This document shows, in pieces, positions 31,718-41,824 of a stretch of DNA of 64,000 nucleotides. Source of the DNA: Luoshenia tenuis (GTDB lineage: Bacteria > Bacillota > Clostridia > Christensenellales > GCA-900066905); contig NZ_JACRSO010000002.1 of the NCBI RefSeq assembly GCF_014384745.1, positions 124,001 through 188,000 on the forward strand, given 5' to 3'. The stretch's first letter is position 1, and the number at the start of each line of letters is the position of its first letter. The position numbers were made by a program, and so were the translations under genes. The notes under the pieces are model-generated. The model saw only the letters and a program-made list of their open reading frames with translations, did not search any database and was not told where the DNA came from.

Positions 31718-33016
31718 TTAAACCAAGGTCTTGATATGTTCCAGCGCGCGCTGGGCGATGGCCAGGTTCTTTTCTTTTTTGTTGCGGATGCGCTTTTCCA
31801 GCGGACGCATGATGCCGAAATTGGCGTTCATCGGCTGAAAATCGCTGCCAGCATAGCTGGAAACATAGTGCCCCAGCGCGCCGATGGCCGTGATATCGCC
31901 AAATTCGGGGACTGGCTCATCCAAAAGGTAGGCGGCCATTCCCCGCCCGGCCACAAGGCCGCTGGCGGCGGATTCCACATAGCCCTCCACGCCGGTGATC
32001 TGCCCGGCGAAAAACACGTCCGGCCTGGCTAACATTTGGTAGTGGGCGCTCAGCACTCCGGGCGAATGGATGTACGTATTGCGGTGCATAACGCCATAGC
32101 GCACAAATTCCGCATTTTCAAGGCCGGGTATCATAGAAAACACCCGTTTTTGCTCGCCAAATTTCAGATGGGTCTGGAAGCCTACCAGGTTGTACAGCCG
32201 CCCTTCCCGGTCGTCCTGGCGCAGCTGCACCACGGCATAGGGGCGCGCACCCGTACGCGGATCGCGCAAGCCGATGGGCTTGAGCGGACCATAGGCCAGC
32301 GTCTGCGGGCCGCGCTTGGCCATTACCTCTACCGGCATACAGCCTTCAAACACCTTTTGGTCCTCAAAACCGTGTACCGGCGCCTCCTGTGCGTGGATCA
32401 GCGCCTCATAAAAGGCAAAATACTGTTCCTCGGTCATGGGGCAATTCAAATAATCCTCCCCTCGTCCATAGCGGGACGCGGGAAAGATAATATCCATATT
32501 CAGCGATTCTTTAAGGACGATGGGCGCAGCCGCATCGAAAAAGTGCATGCGCTCAAGCTTCAGATTCCGAGCGATCACCTCGCCCAGCGCATCTGAAGCC
32601 AGCGGCCCCGCCGCGATGATGACGGGCCCCTCGGGCAGTTCGGTACATTCGCCATAAGCGACTTCTACCATTGGGTGCTCACTAAGGCGCGCGGTAATAA
32701 AGCCCGAGAAATCCTCCCGGTCTACCGCCAAAGCGCCCCCTGCCGGGACGCGGGCATGATCCGCCGCCTGCATGATCAGCGAATCAAGCAGGCGCATCTC
32801 CTCTTTCAGCAGGCCGACTGCGTTTTCCAGCCGGTCGCTGCGCAGGCTGTTGCTGCACACGAGTTCGGCAAAGTTGCCGGTCTTATGCGCCGGGGTCATC
32901 TGCTCCGGGCGCATTTCACAAAGGCGCACCGGAATATTGCGCTGGGCCAACTGCCAAGCCGCCTCACAGCCGGCAAGGCCCGCACCTATAATCGTAACAC
33001 GTTTATCCTTTAGCAT
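31718..33016 (-). CDS. trmFO: Folate-dependent tRNA m5U54 methyltransferase TrmFO
   Basis: This 432-residue FAD enzyme methylates U54 of tRNA using methylenetetrahydrofolate. It has the N-terminal FAD motif GAGLAGCE (residues 11-18), the TrmFO signature LVCSNSLRSD and the C-terminal FAGQITGVEGYVESAASG. It is 9 bases downstream of topA, in the order typical of Bacillota. Confidence 0.97.
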   Translation of the reverse strand: MLKDKRVTIIGAGLAGCEAAWQLAQRNIPVRLCEMRPEQMTPAHKTGNFAELVCSNSLRSDRLENAVGLLKEEMRLLDSLIMQAADHARVPAGGALAVDREDFSGFITARLSEHPMVEVAYGECTELPEGPVIIAAGPLASDALGEVIARNLKLERMHFFDAAAPIVLKESLNMDIIFPASRYGRGEDYLNCPMTEEQYFAFYEALIHAQEAPVHGFEDQKVFEGCMPVEVMAKRGPQTLAYGPLKPIGLRDPRTGARPYAVVQLRQDDREGRLYNLVGFQTHLKFGEQKRVFSMIPGLENAEFVRYGVMHRNTYIHSPGVLSAHYQMLARPDVFFAGQITGVEGYVESAASGLVAGRGMAAYLLDEPVPEFGDITAIGALGHYVSSYAGSDFQPMNANFGIMRPLEKRIRNKKEKNLAIAQRALEHIKTLV

Positions 33017-33025
33017 AATCCTTCC

Positions 33026-35122
33026 TTAAGACGGCTGGGGCGCATCCGCATTGTGGCTGTAGCCGCACTCTTCATTCGCGCATTGGTGGATATTCACGCC
33101 GTTGCGCTTGCGCAGCACCATGTAACCGCCGCACTCCGGGCACTTCTCTTTCACCGGCATATTCCAGCTGACAAAATCGCACTCGGGATATTTTTCACAT
33201 CCATAAAACGTACGGCCGCGCTTGCTGCGCCGCACCACCAGCTTGCTGCCGCACTTGGGGCAGGGCACCTCCAGCTCCTGTACGATGGGCCGGGTGTTTT
33301 TGCACTGTGGATAGTTGGGGCAAGCCAAAAACTTACCGAACCGCCCGATCTTATAAACCATTTTGGCGCCGCATTTTTCGCAGGTAACATCCGAAACCTC
33401 GTCTTTGACCTCGATCTTTTCCATAGCCTCCTGCGCGTGGGCCAAGCTCTTGCTAAAGGGCTGATAGAACTCATCCACCACGCTCTGCCAGGACATATCG
33501 CCCTCTTCCACGTGGTCCAGGTTGTCCTCCATCTGGGCGGTAAAGGCGATGTCCACCACCGAGGAGAAATACCGCATCATAATATCGTTGATAATATTGC
33601 CAAGCTCCGTCGGGGCCAGCATCTTATTCTCCCGGCGCACATATCCCCGCTCCAGAATCGTGGAAATGATGGGCGCATAGGTGCTGGGCCGGCCGATTCC
33701 CTTTTCCTCCAGCGCGCGCACCAGCGAAGCCTCGCTGTAGCGGGCCGGCGGCTCGGTAAAGTGCTGGGCCGCATCCAACTCTTCTAACTGCAGCTTTTCG
33801 CCCTGGTGCAGGTTGAAAAGCTTGCTCTCATCCTGGGCATCCGCCTCGTCCGCTTCTACGGCGTAAACGGCGGAAAAGCCGGGGAAGCTCATCTTCGCCC
33901 CGCTGAAACGGAAACCATAGTCCCCCGCGCCAATGGTAGCCGTCATGGTCTCAAATCGCGTCGGGGTCATCTGGCTGGCTAAAAAGCGGGTATAGATCAA
34001 TTTATAAAGCTTATACTGCTCGCTGGTCAAAGATTCCTTGACCAGATCGGGGTGGTTGCTCATCACCGTGGGACGGATGGCCTCGTGGGCATCCTGCGCG
34101 CCGCGGCGGCCTTTAAACTGGTTAAAAGTCTCCGGCACATACTCCGCACCGTATTTATCCATCAGATATTCCTTAGCCGCCTCCTGCGCTTCCGTAGAGA
34201 TACGGGTGGAATCGGTACGGATATAGGTCACAAGGCCGATTGTGCCCTGCCCTTTTACGTCCACGCCCTCATAAAGCTGCTGGGCGACCATCATCGTCCG
34301 CTTGGTAGTAAAGGAAAGCTTGCGCGCCGCCTCCTGCTGCAAAGTACTGGTGGTAAAAGGCGCGGGGGGGTTTTTGCGTTTTTCCCCCTTGCGCACGCCA
34401 TCCACACTGAACTCCGCCTGCTGCAGGCGTTCTTTGGCCTCAGCCGCAATCTCGGCTGTGATCTCATCAATGCGCTTGCCCTTATAAGTTACCAGGCGCG
34501 CATGGAAAAAGGCCTTTTTTCCCTCCTGATGCAGTTTGGCGATCACCGTCCAATACTCTTTGGGCTGAAAGGCGTTGATCTCGGCCTCCCGGTCGCAGAT
34601 CATACGGGTGGCTACGGACTGCACGCGCCCGGCGCTCAGGCGCTTACGCACCTTTTCCCACAAAAGCGGGCTGATGGAATAACCCACCAAGCGGTCCACC
34701 ACGCGGCGGGCCTGCTGGGCATCAACTAGGTTGATATTGATCTGCCTTGGATTTTTAATGGCGGATTTGACCGCCTGCTTGGTGATCTCATGAAATTCGA
34801 TACGGCAAGGGGCCTTGTCATCCATCTTGAGAAGATGCGCCAGATGCCAGGAAATCGCCTCTCCTTCGCGGTCAGGGTCCGTCGCCAGGTAGATCGCCTT
34901 GGCGGACTTGGCCTTTTTCTTAAGCTTTTCCACGATCTCCCCGTGGCCGCGGATGGTGATGTATTTAGGCTCGTAATTATGTTCAATGTCCACGCCGGTC
35001 TGGCTTTTGGGCAGGTCCCGCACGTGTCCGTTCGATGCTTCTACTGTATATCCATGCCCCAAAAACTTGCTGATGGTTTTGGCTTTTGCGGGCGATTCGA
35101 CAATTACCAGCTTATCTGCCAT
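33026..35122 (-). CDS. topA: DNA topoisomerase I
   Basis: This 698-residue type IA topoisomerase relaxes negative supercoils. It shows the TOPRIM residues Glu9 and TDPDREGE (81-88), the active Tyr300 (VTYIRTDST) and three C-terminal four-Cys zinc ribbons (starting CEKC, CPKC and CPEC). It lies between dprA and trmFO in a conserved block. Confidence 0.98.
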   Translation of the reverse strand: MADKLVIVESPAKAKTISKFLGHGYTVEASNGHVRDLPKSQTGVDIEHNYEPKYITIRGHGEIVEKLKKKAKSAKAIYLATDPDREGEAISWHLAHLLKMDDKAPCRIEFHEITKQAVKSAIKNPRQININLVDAQQARRVVDRLVGYSISPLLWEKVRKRLSAGRVQSVATRMICDREAEINAFQPKEYWTVIAKLHQEGKKAFFHARLVTYKGKRIDEITAEIAAEAKERLQQAEFSVDGVRKGEKRKNPPAPFTTSTLQQEAARKLSFTTKRTMMVAQQLYEGVDVKGQGTIGLVTYIRTDSTRISTEAQEAAKEYLMDKYGAEYVPETFNQFKGRRGAQDAHEAIRPTVMSNHPDLVKESLTSEQYKLYKLIYTRFLASQMTPTRFETMTATIGAGDYGFRFSGAKMSFPGFSAVYAVEADEADAQDESKLFNLHQGEKLQLEELDAAQHFTEPPARYSEASLVRALEEKGIGRPSTYAPIISTILERGYVRRENKMLAPTELGNIINDIMMRYFSSVVDIAFTAQMEDNLDHVEEGDMSWQSVVDEFYQPFSKSLAHAQEAMEKIEVKDEVSDVTCEKCGAKMVYKIGRFGKFLACPNYPQCKNTRPIVQELEVPCPKCGSKLVVRRSKRGRTFYGCEKYPECDFVSWNMPVKEKCPECGGYMVLRKRNGVNIHQCANEECGYSHNADAPQPS

Positions 35123-35158
35123 TCAAGAACCTCCAAAATCATGATAAAAGACATCGAG

Positions 35159-36253
35159 CTATAGGTGATAAATACCGCCCGATGACTGTTTAATTATTCC
35201 CCTTAATTCCAACATTGTCAAGGTCGTATTTAATTTTTGCGCAGAGCAATCCACCTGCGCGGCCAGCTCCTCGCGGTTAAATTCGCCGCTCTCCAGCAGC
35301 GCGAGTACCTGCTTTTCCTCTGGATTTGTGGCGGGATGGGGTTGATCTCCGCTGCTTTTTGCCGCCTCGGGCGCCTTGGGGGTATAGCTCCAGCCCAGTT
35401 CGTCCAGCACATCGGTAAACTCCAGCAGCATGTGCGCCCCGTCCCGGATCATCCGGTTGGTGCCGGCGCTGTTTGGCGAATTGATGTTGCCCGGAAGCGC
35501 AAATACCTCGCGGCCCTGCTCCAAGGCAAAATTCAAGGTATGCAGCGCGCCGCTGCGCTCCCCCGCCTCCACCAAAATCACGGCGGTAGAAAGGCCGGAG
35601 ATGATGCGGTTGCGCGCCGGGAAGTGGTTGCCAAGCGGCTCTGCACCCGGCAAGTATTCTGAAATCAGCAACCCTTTTTTAGCGATCTCGTCGTACAGCT
35701 CCTGATTTTCAGGCGGATAGACCACATCGACCCCGCAGCCCAGCACGGCAATGGTCTTCCCCTCGGCAGCCAGGGCGCCGCGGTGCGAGCAGGAATCGAT
35801 CCCCCTGGCCATACCGGAAACGATCACAGCCCCGGTGGCGGCCAAGTCCTGCGCCAGCTCAAAAGCCATTTCCTTGCCATAGCGCGTGGCGCGCCGCGAG
35901 CCCACCATGGCGATAGAAGGCCTGCCCAGCAGCGAGGTATCGCCAATGGCGTAGAGCAGGCAGGGCGGATCGTCGATGCTCTTTAGAATTTCCGGATAGT
36001 GGGGATGTGAAAAGGTAAGCGCCTGCAGGCCACGCTGCTCCAACCGCTGGGCCAATGCATCCACGCGCTGGGGAGAGCGGGCTTTGAGCAGCGCCGCTTC
36101 CGTCTTTTCGCCCAGCGGATAACTGCCGGCGCGGTATTCGTTAAATACAGCCTGCGCCGAACCAAAATGCTCGACCAGTTCAAAATAATGCGTGGCGCCA
36201 ATGCCGGGTATGGTCGCCAGCCAAATCTCGTATTTTTGCATCTCGCTGTACAT
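35159..36253 (-). CDS. dprA: DNA-processing protein DprA
   Basis: This 364-residue DprA/Smf loads RecA on incoming single-stranded DNA during transformation. It has an N-terminal SAM/HhH-like part, a Rossmann core with AMVGSRRATRYG, SGMARGIDSCSHRGAL and VYPPEN, and a C-terminal winged helix (about 300-364). The start at 36253 follows GGGGGAG. Its presence with comM hints at DNA uptake capability, though no uptake pilus genes are visible. Confidence 0.95.
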   Translation of the reverse strand: MYSEMQKYEIWLATIPGIGATHYFELVEHFGSAQAVFNEYRAGSYPLGEKTEAALLKARSPQRVDALAQRLEQRGLQALTFSHPHYPEILKSIDDPPCLLYAIGDTSLLGRPSIAMVGSRRATRYGKEMAFELAQDLAATGAVIVSGMARGIDSCSHRGALAAEGKTIAVLGCGVDVVYPPENQELYDEIAKKGLLISEYLPGAEPLGNHFPARNRIISGLSTAVILVEAGERSGALHTLNFALEQGREVFALPGNINSPNSAGTNRMIRDGAHMLLEFTDVLDELGWSYTPKAPEAAKSSGDQPHPATNPEEKQVLALLESGEFNREELAAQVDCSAQKLNTTLTMLELRGIIKQSSGGIYHL

Positions 36254-36270
36254 ATTCTGCTCCCCCTCCC

Positions 36271-37809
36271 TTAAACCTGCCAGTACTTCCGGTCCAGGCT
36301 GCGGTATTGAATGGCCTCGGCAACATCCGTCGCCGCGATCTGCGCGCGCCCGTCCAGGTCCGCAATGGTCCTTGCTACCTTTAAAATGCGGCTGTGCGCC
36401 CGCGCAGATAAGCGCAGCTGGTGGAATGCCTGGCGCAGCAGCGCGCTGCCCTGCGCATCCAGGGCGCAAACCTCGTTCATCAGCCGGTTGCTCAGCTGCG
36501 AGTTAAAGTATATGCCTTTTTGCTTATACCGGCTTCGCTGAATCTCCCTGGCGCGCTCCACCCGCTTGCGGATGTCCGCCGAGCTCTCCTCAGGCTGTTG
36601 CTTTTGCGTTAGCTGTGTATAGGTGATGGGCTGCACCTCCACCTGGATATCGATCCTGTCCAGCAGCGGGCCGCTGATGCGGTTTAAATAGCGCTGAATC
36701 TGCAGTGGCGTGCACCGGCACTCCTGCGTGGCAGAACCAAAATTGCCGCAAGGGCAGGGATTCATCGACCCTATCAGCATAAATTGCGCCGGATAGGTGT
36801 AATTGGCGTTGACCCGCGCCACCGTAATATTCCCATCTTCCAGGGGCTGGCGCAGCGCCTCCAATATTTCCCGGGGAAACTCCGGCATCTCATCAAGGAA
36901 CAACACGCCCAGATGCGCCAAGCTGATCTCCCCCGGCCGGGCATTGCGCCCGCCGCCGGTGATAGAAGGCACGGAAGCCGAGTGATGCGGCGCGCGAAAG
37001 GGCCGCTCGGTCACCAATCCGCCATGGAGCAGCGTCTGCCCCGCAACGCTGTGGATCTTGGTGATCTCCAGGGCCTCGTCAAAGGTCAGCTCCGGCAAAA
37101 TGCTGGGCAGGTTATGGGCCAGCATGGTCTTGCCCGAACCAGGCGGGCCGACCATGATCACATTATGTCCGCCGGCGGCGGCGATCTCCAGCGCTCGCTT
37201 AGCGGCAGCCTGTCCCTTGACCTCTGAAAAGTCGCCCTGATATACGCTTTCCCGTCTTAGCGCCTCAAAGGATTGCAGCGGCACGGGAGAAAGCGCCTCC
37301 TCCCCGCGCAAAGAGCCCACCAGCTGGCTCAGGGTTTGGGCGGCGTAAACCGCCATGCCTTCTACAAAGGCGGCCTCCGCGGCGTTTTCAGCGGGCAGTA
37401 TCACTTTTTGAAAGCCCATCTCCCGCGCGGCAATCACCATGGGCAAAACGCCGGTCACCGGGCGGATGCCGCCATCCAAAGAGAGCTCCCCGCAGATCAA
37501 ATAATCCTGCGCTGCCTCACGCGGCACCTGCGCGGTGGCGCAAAGCAGGCCGATGGCAATGGGCAGATCGTAAAGCGGGCCCTCTTTTCGCATATTGGCC
37601 GGGGCCAGATTGACGGTGATGCGCTGGGCGGGATACTCAAAGCCCGCATTCCTAAGCGCCGCGCGCACCCGTTCCCGCGATTCTTTGACGGCGGCATCCG
37701 GCAGGCCCACGGTCTCATAGGCCGGCAGGCCGTTTGATACGTCCACCTCTACAGATACCGCATACCCCGCCAGGCCGTTTAGGCCAAAGCTGTGGATCTT
37801 AGAAAGCAT
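36271..37809 (-). CDS. comM: YifB/ComM family Mg-chelatase-like ATPase
   Basis: This 512-residue AAA+ protein has an N-terminal ChlI/Lon-protease-like domain (residues 1-170), Walker A GPPGSGKT (about 220-227), a magnesium-chelatase core and a C-terminal helical domain. ComM is a helicase for branch migration in natural transformation in some bacteria. The start at 37809 follows GGGGAGAG. It lies 17 bases before dprA on the same message. Confidence 0.92.
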   Translation of the reverse strand: MLSKIHSFGLNGLAGYAVSVEVDVSNGLPAYETVGLPDAAVKESRERVRAALRNAGFEYPAQRITVNLAPANMRKEGPLYDLPIAIGLLCATAQVPREAAQDYLICGELSLDGGIRPVTGVLPMVIAAREMGFQKVILPAENAAEAAFVEGMAVYAAQTLSQLVGSLRGEEALSPVPLQSFEALRRESVYQGDFSEVKGQAAAKRALEIAAAGGHNVIMVGPPGSGKTMLAHNLPSILPELTFDEALEITKIHSVAGQTLLHGGLVTERPFRAPHHSASVPSITGGGRNARPGEISLAHLGVLFLDEMPEFPREILEALRQPLEDGNITVARVNANYTYPAQFMLIGSMNPCPCGNFGSATQECRCTPLQIQRYLNRISGPLLDRIDIQVEVQPITYTQLTQKQQPEESSADIRKRVERAREIQRSRYKQKGIYFNSQLSNRLMNEVCALDAQGSALLRQAFHQLRLSARAHSRILKVARTIADLDGRAQIAATDVAEAIQYRSLDRKYWQV

Positions 37810-37840
37810 GGTCTCTCCCCTTCTTCGCCACCCTGGCGAT

Positions 37841-40800
37841 CTAGATAAACAAAACCCACGTCGGCAGCCATTTGAGCAGCCGGGCATAGCCCTCGGGGAT
37901 CGGTATCCCCGTTACCGCGGGCAGGAAAAAGCAGAAGATCGCAAATACTGCAATTAAGAAAATCCTGACCGCCCAGCGTCCCTTTTTCCCCGTCGCATCG
38001 ATCTTTTGCAGGCAGAAAACCAGGCAGAGCATCATAAACGGTACCGAGGCAAAGTAATGGTACAAGAAGGTGGAGCGCGGTACCAGTACCCAAGGCAGGA
38101 ATTGCGAAGCCAGCCCGATCAGGATAAAGGTCAGCCGGGGATTTTTGCGCCAGCGCTCGGCAATCCACTGAACAGAGCCCCACACCGCCGCGCCGATCCC
38201 ATACAAGGCGGCCCTTCCATCGCTAAGCGTGCGGCGGGAAGCTGTCATCGCCTGCCAGGTCATCCTATAGGTGGCGGCATGGCTGCGCCGCTGGATGAGC
38301 ACCACCGCCAATACATAGCCGATGGCGGCCAGCCCCGTCCACCAGATGAGCGGGTTGCCCATACAGGAGATGCCGGCCGTCCAGCCCTCGGGCAGCAGCT
38401 GGTCGGAATAGAAGAAGGTCGGCCGGATCATCAGCGCCCATTCCCACCAGGGCGAGGCATAGGGATGCTGATCGACCAGCTGGCTATGGTAGGAGAACAT
38501 GTACTGCTGGTTTTGCCATACCGTTTCCAGCAGCGGCTTTTGGAAGCCGTCCGCCTCGGGGATGTAGCTTAAAACATAGATGCCCACCGGGATGACGATG
38601 AAAAAGAGCAGGCAGACCAGCAGCGTGATCACCGTCGCCCTGGGGAAGGTCTTTTTTACGCCTGTATAAACCTTTTTCTCCGCAGGGGTATAATTTTCCT
38701 GCTTGAGCGCCCGCTTTGCCAGGCGGTATTCCTTATACCGCAGCCCCAGGGTGTAAAAGAACAGGACCGCTAGACCCGCGCCCGCGTAAAGGCAGATCCA
38801 TTTGGTCGCCGCCCCCAGCCCAAAGGAGACGCCACACAGCATCAGCGGCCACAGCGTCTGGCGCAGCGGCTGGCGATGGAAGTTGCGTTCATAATAAAGG
38901 TACATAAATCCGTACATCATCATGATGAAGAACACGGAATAGCTGTCGATGGTGGCGATGCGCGTCTGCACAAAGTGCATCAGGTCAAAGGCCATTAAGA
39001 AGGCGCCTACAAAGGCCCACTTTGGCTTTTTAAAGATCGCCCGGGTCATCAGGTACATCAGCGGCACCATGGCAATGCCAAACACCGTGCCCATAAAGCG
39101 CCAGCCGAAAGGATCCATGCCGAACATCTCGATCCCCGCCATCATGATGACCTTGCCAAGTGGCGGATGCGTCGTCTCATAAGGGTGCCAGCCCATGATG
39201 TGCTCATAAGCCGTACGGCCGTGGTACAGCTCGTCAAAATACATGCCGTAGAGCGGGTCCGGCCAGTTTTTCACCATTTCCTGCTCGTCAAAAGCCTTAG
39301 CAAAGCCGTGCTCGCTCCCATCGTCGCCGGTGACGGATTGTACGGGCACCGCCTGCTGATCCGTATCCAAAAAGCCGATCTCCAGCACCCGCAGCCCTGT
39401 GGTCTGGGGCCGTAAGCGGATATAGCGGGCCTCCATCGGGCAGGAGAGCGGGTACCAGCGGTACATCTCCCCATGCGTGTATTCGATACGCGGCCCTTCG
39501 GTCCAATTCACCCCATCCACAGAATAGGAGATGGCGATATTCCCTTCGTTGATGCCCATGTAGTACATGACATAGGAAAGGTCGTGTACCTCGCCCAGAT
39601 CTACCGTGGTAGCCTCGTAATCGTTGGTGGTCTCCCACCAGGTTTTGGGCGTTTCAGTCGAGCCCAGATGAAAAAAAGCAAAACAGGCGTAAACCAGCGT
39701 CAAGGCCAGTAAAAGCAGTACCTCCTTCTTGCTCCAGAGCACCTTTGCCCTCTCCCGCCCGTAAAAGAGCCTTTCGTAGGCCGGCTTTACCTGCATGGCC
39801 TTGGCCGTATTCTTCTCTACCGCAATATCCTCGGGCACCGGGTCCTCGCTCAAGGTAAGCACTTTGCGCCTTTCAAATATACGTACTGCCGTATAGAGCA
39901 GGTAGGCCCACAGGCCGATCTGCACTGCGCACAGCAGCATATAAAAGATATTGTAATTGGGCACGTGGATCCAGATCATCGTCAGCGCGGTATTGATAAA
40001 ATTGGTCGCCGCAAAGCCGCCGATGATATAGAGCAGCCGCCGGTCCCTGATTTGGGTATAGGCCAGCGTCAGCAGCAAGAAAACCGGCATCAGATAGCGC
40101 TCGTGCATCTTGGGCCCCAGGATATAGAGCGTGGTGAGCAGCAGGGCCGCCAACATGAAATAGGCGCCCTTTTTATCCCTCCAGCGGACCCAGCCCACAA
40201 TCGTGCCTACGATAGCAAGGCCGGTAAAGATATAGCCCCAGGTCCCACAGGTCAGCCCCAACAGCTGAGCATTAATATCCACAAAGTTAAAGCCCAGCAG
40301 CGCATACAGGTTCAGCGCGTTTAAAGAGGCATAAGGGTAGCTTGCCAGCGTCGTCAAATACTTTTCAAAGATAAACGTGCCGCTTTGTTTATAGAGAAAC
40401 GGCACCGCCAGCAGGATAAAAGCCCCCGCCGCCAGCAAAAGCCCTGCGCCGATGCGTTTTAAAGCCGTTTTGCGCTCAGCCGCTTTAACCAGCCCGCCAA
40501 TATACCCCAGCCCCACGACCGGCGCAAACACCAGCGCCTGGGGTTTGACCAACACCGCCACCATGTAGCAAAGGATGGACCAGTGATATTGCTTGCGCAC
40601 GATAAACAGCAGCGTAGAGGCGATAAGCACCGCCAGGAACGCGTCCATCTGCCCGTAGACGCTGGAGTTGATCCAGATCGCCGGGTTGAACAGATACACC
40701 GCCGTGAGGGTGAGCGCCGCGCGGTCGTTTAAATGCCGGCGCGCCAGGCGCATGATCATATACCCCGCCGCCAGATCCATCAGGATCGCGGGGAGCTTGA

Positions 40801-41809
40801 GGAGGATCAGCGAAAGGCCGCTGTACATCTCGATCCCGAAGGTCTTGTGCAAAAAGCCGATCAACCACAGCGGGTAAAAATAGCCCGGCGGATAATCGCA
40901 AAAATAGGTAGGCGAGTAAAAATCGCCAAAACTCACTTCATTGAGCCGGGAAGCCCACCCATAAAAGCAGCCGATATCGTAGGGGTAGCCGTCGATATTG
41001 GCCGCCAGCACCATTCGGAAGATCAGCCCCGCCAGCATCAATACGGCAAAGGCCCCCACATACATCTTTTTATCGGGCCGCAGCAGCTCTTTTGAGCCCA
41101 TGTAGCGCCACACCGCCCATAAAAACAAGGCCAGGAACAGCACGCCCAGCAAAAAGCACAGGCTGGTCACCAGATTGGGGTCGTCAAAAAGCTTGGCCAT
41201 ATCCCGCGCCATATAGATACGGTTATCGTACAACGGAATGACGGTGGCGCCCTCCGGTGCCGCCGCTTCTTCAACCAGAATATCGTCAAAATACGCCTCG
41301 CCCTGGCAATAGGCCTCCTTGCCGCCCAAACCAACCGCAACCGTCATCTCCCGCTGGGTCAGGCCGGTGCGCACATAGTACTCGATATATTGCCATGAAC
41401 CGTCATTTGTCGTTACCTGAGGAAAGAGATAATCCCGGTCGGTCACACTGATGCTGGCGCCATAGCTGGTATTATCCGGCGCCTGCGTCAGCGATGTCAG
41501 CCAGACAAAACCGGAGACGCGGTAGACCGCATTGCCCCGTACCTGCACCGTCTGGCGCATAGAGGCGTTGTTCTGCGTCAGCTGGGTCACGCGCAGGCAC
41601 TGCCCCACCCCGCCCGCCGCATCGCCAATGGGCTCCAGGGCAAACTCTACGGCGCGCTCCTGCTTTTCCACCGATTCTGTCCAGCCGATCAGGCCGTCCT
41701 CAAAATCGCCGTTATACAGCAGGCCGCTCTCCCCATCGGCCAGCGCCTGCAGGGGAAACAGCCCAAAGCATAACCATATTGCCATCAGTAAGGTGAAAAA
41801 GCGTTTCAT
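37841..41809 (-). CDS. Giant dual glycosyltransferase (GT-C plus PMT) fusion
   Basis: This 1322-residue membrane protein has the following domain order. A signal peptide (1-24) precedes a carbohydrate-binding-module-like beta-sandwich (about 30-185). A first GT-C-type membrane domain resembling bacterial mannosyltransferases follows (about 210-640, acidic loop YPYDIGCFYG). A discoidin/F5-8-like domain comes next (about 720-815), then a protein O-mannosyltransferase (PMT, GT39) domain (about 845-1322) with catalytic Asp859-Glu860 and THPPLGK. Such enzymes use polyprenyl-phosphate sugars and act outside the membrane. The gene lies 15 bases after yraN and 31 before comM. Sugar and acceptor are unknown. 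Confidence 0.85.
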   Translation of the reverse strand: MKRFFTLLMAIWLCFGLFPLQALADGESGLLYNGDFEDGLIGWTESVEKQERAVEFALEPIGDAAGGVGQCLRVTQLTQNNASMRQTVQVRGNAVYRVSGFVWLTSLTQAPDNTSYGASISVTDRDYLFPQVTTNDGSWQYIEYYVRTGLTQREMTVAVGLGGKEAYCQGEAYFDDILVEEAAAPEGATVIPLYDNRIYMARDMAKLFDDPNLVTSLCFLLGVLFLALFLWAVWRYMGSKELLRPDKKMYVGAFAVLMLAGLIFRMVLAANIDGYPYDIGCFYGWASRLNEVSFGDFYSPTYFCDYPPGYFYPLWLIGFLHKTFGIEMYSGLSLILLKLPAILMDLAAGYMIMRLARRHLNDRAALTLTAVYLFNPAIWINSSVYGQMDAFLAVLIASTLLFIVRKQYHWSILCYMVAVLVKPQALVFAPVVGLGYIGGLVKAAERKTALKRIGAGLLLAAGAFILLAVPFLYKQSGTFIFEKYLTTLASYPYASLNALNLYALLGFNFVDINAQLLGLTCGTWGYIFTGLAIVGTIVGWVRWRDKKGAYFMLAALLLTTLYILGPKMHERYLMPVFLLLTLAYTQIRDRRLLYIIGGFAATNFINTALTMIWIHVPNYNIFYMLLCAVQIGLWAYLLYTAVRIFERRKVLTLSEDPVPEDIAVEKNTAKAMQVKPAYERLFYGRERAKVLWSKKEVLLLLALTLVYACFAFFHLGSTETPKTWWETTNDYEATTVDLGEVHDLSYVMYYMGINEGNIAISYSVDGVNWTEGPRIEYTHGEMYRWYPLSCPMEARYIRLRPQTTGLRVLEIGFLDTDQQAVPVQSVTGDDGSEHGFAKAFDEQEMVKNWPDPLYGMYFDELYHGRTAYEHIMGWHPYETTHPPLGKVIMMAGIEMFGMDPFGWRFMGTVFGIAMVPLMYLMTRAIFKKPKWAFVGAFLMAFDLMHFVQTRIATIDSYSVFFIMMMYGFMYLYYERNFHRQPLRQTLWPLMLCGVSFGLGAATKWICLYAGAGLAVLFFYTLGLRYKEYRLAKRALKQENYTPAEKKVYTGVKKTFPRATVITLLVCLLFFIVIPVGIYVLSYIPEADGFQKPLLETVWQNQQYMFSYHSQLVDQHPYASPWWEWALMIRPTFFYSDQLLPEGWTAGISCMGNPLIWWTGLAAIGYVLAVVLIQRRSHAATYRMTWQAMTASRRTLSDGRAALYGIGAAVWGSVQWIAERWRKNPRLTFILIGLASQFLPWVLVPRSTFLYHYFASVPFMMLCLVFCLQKIDATGKKGRWAVRIFLIAVFAIFCFFLPAVTGIPIPEGYARLLKWLPTWVLFI

Positions 41810-41824
41810 GTGGACGTCCCTCTT

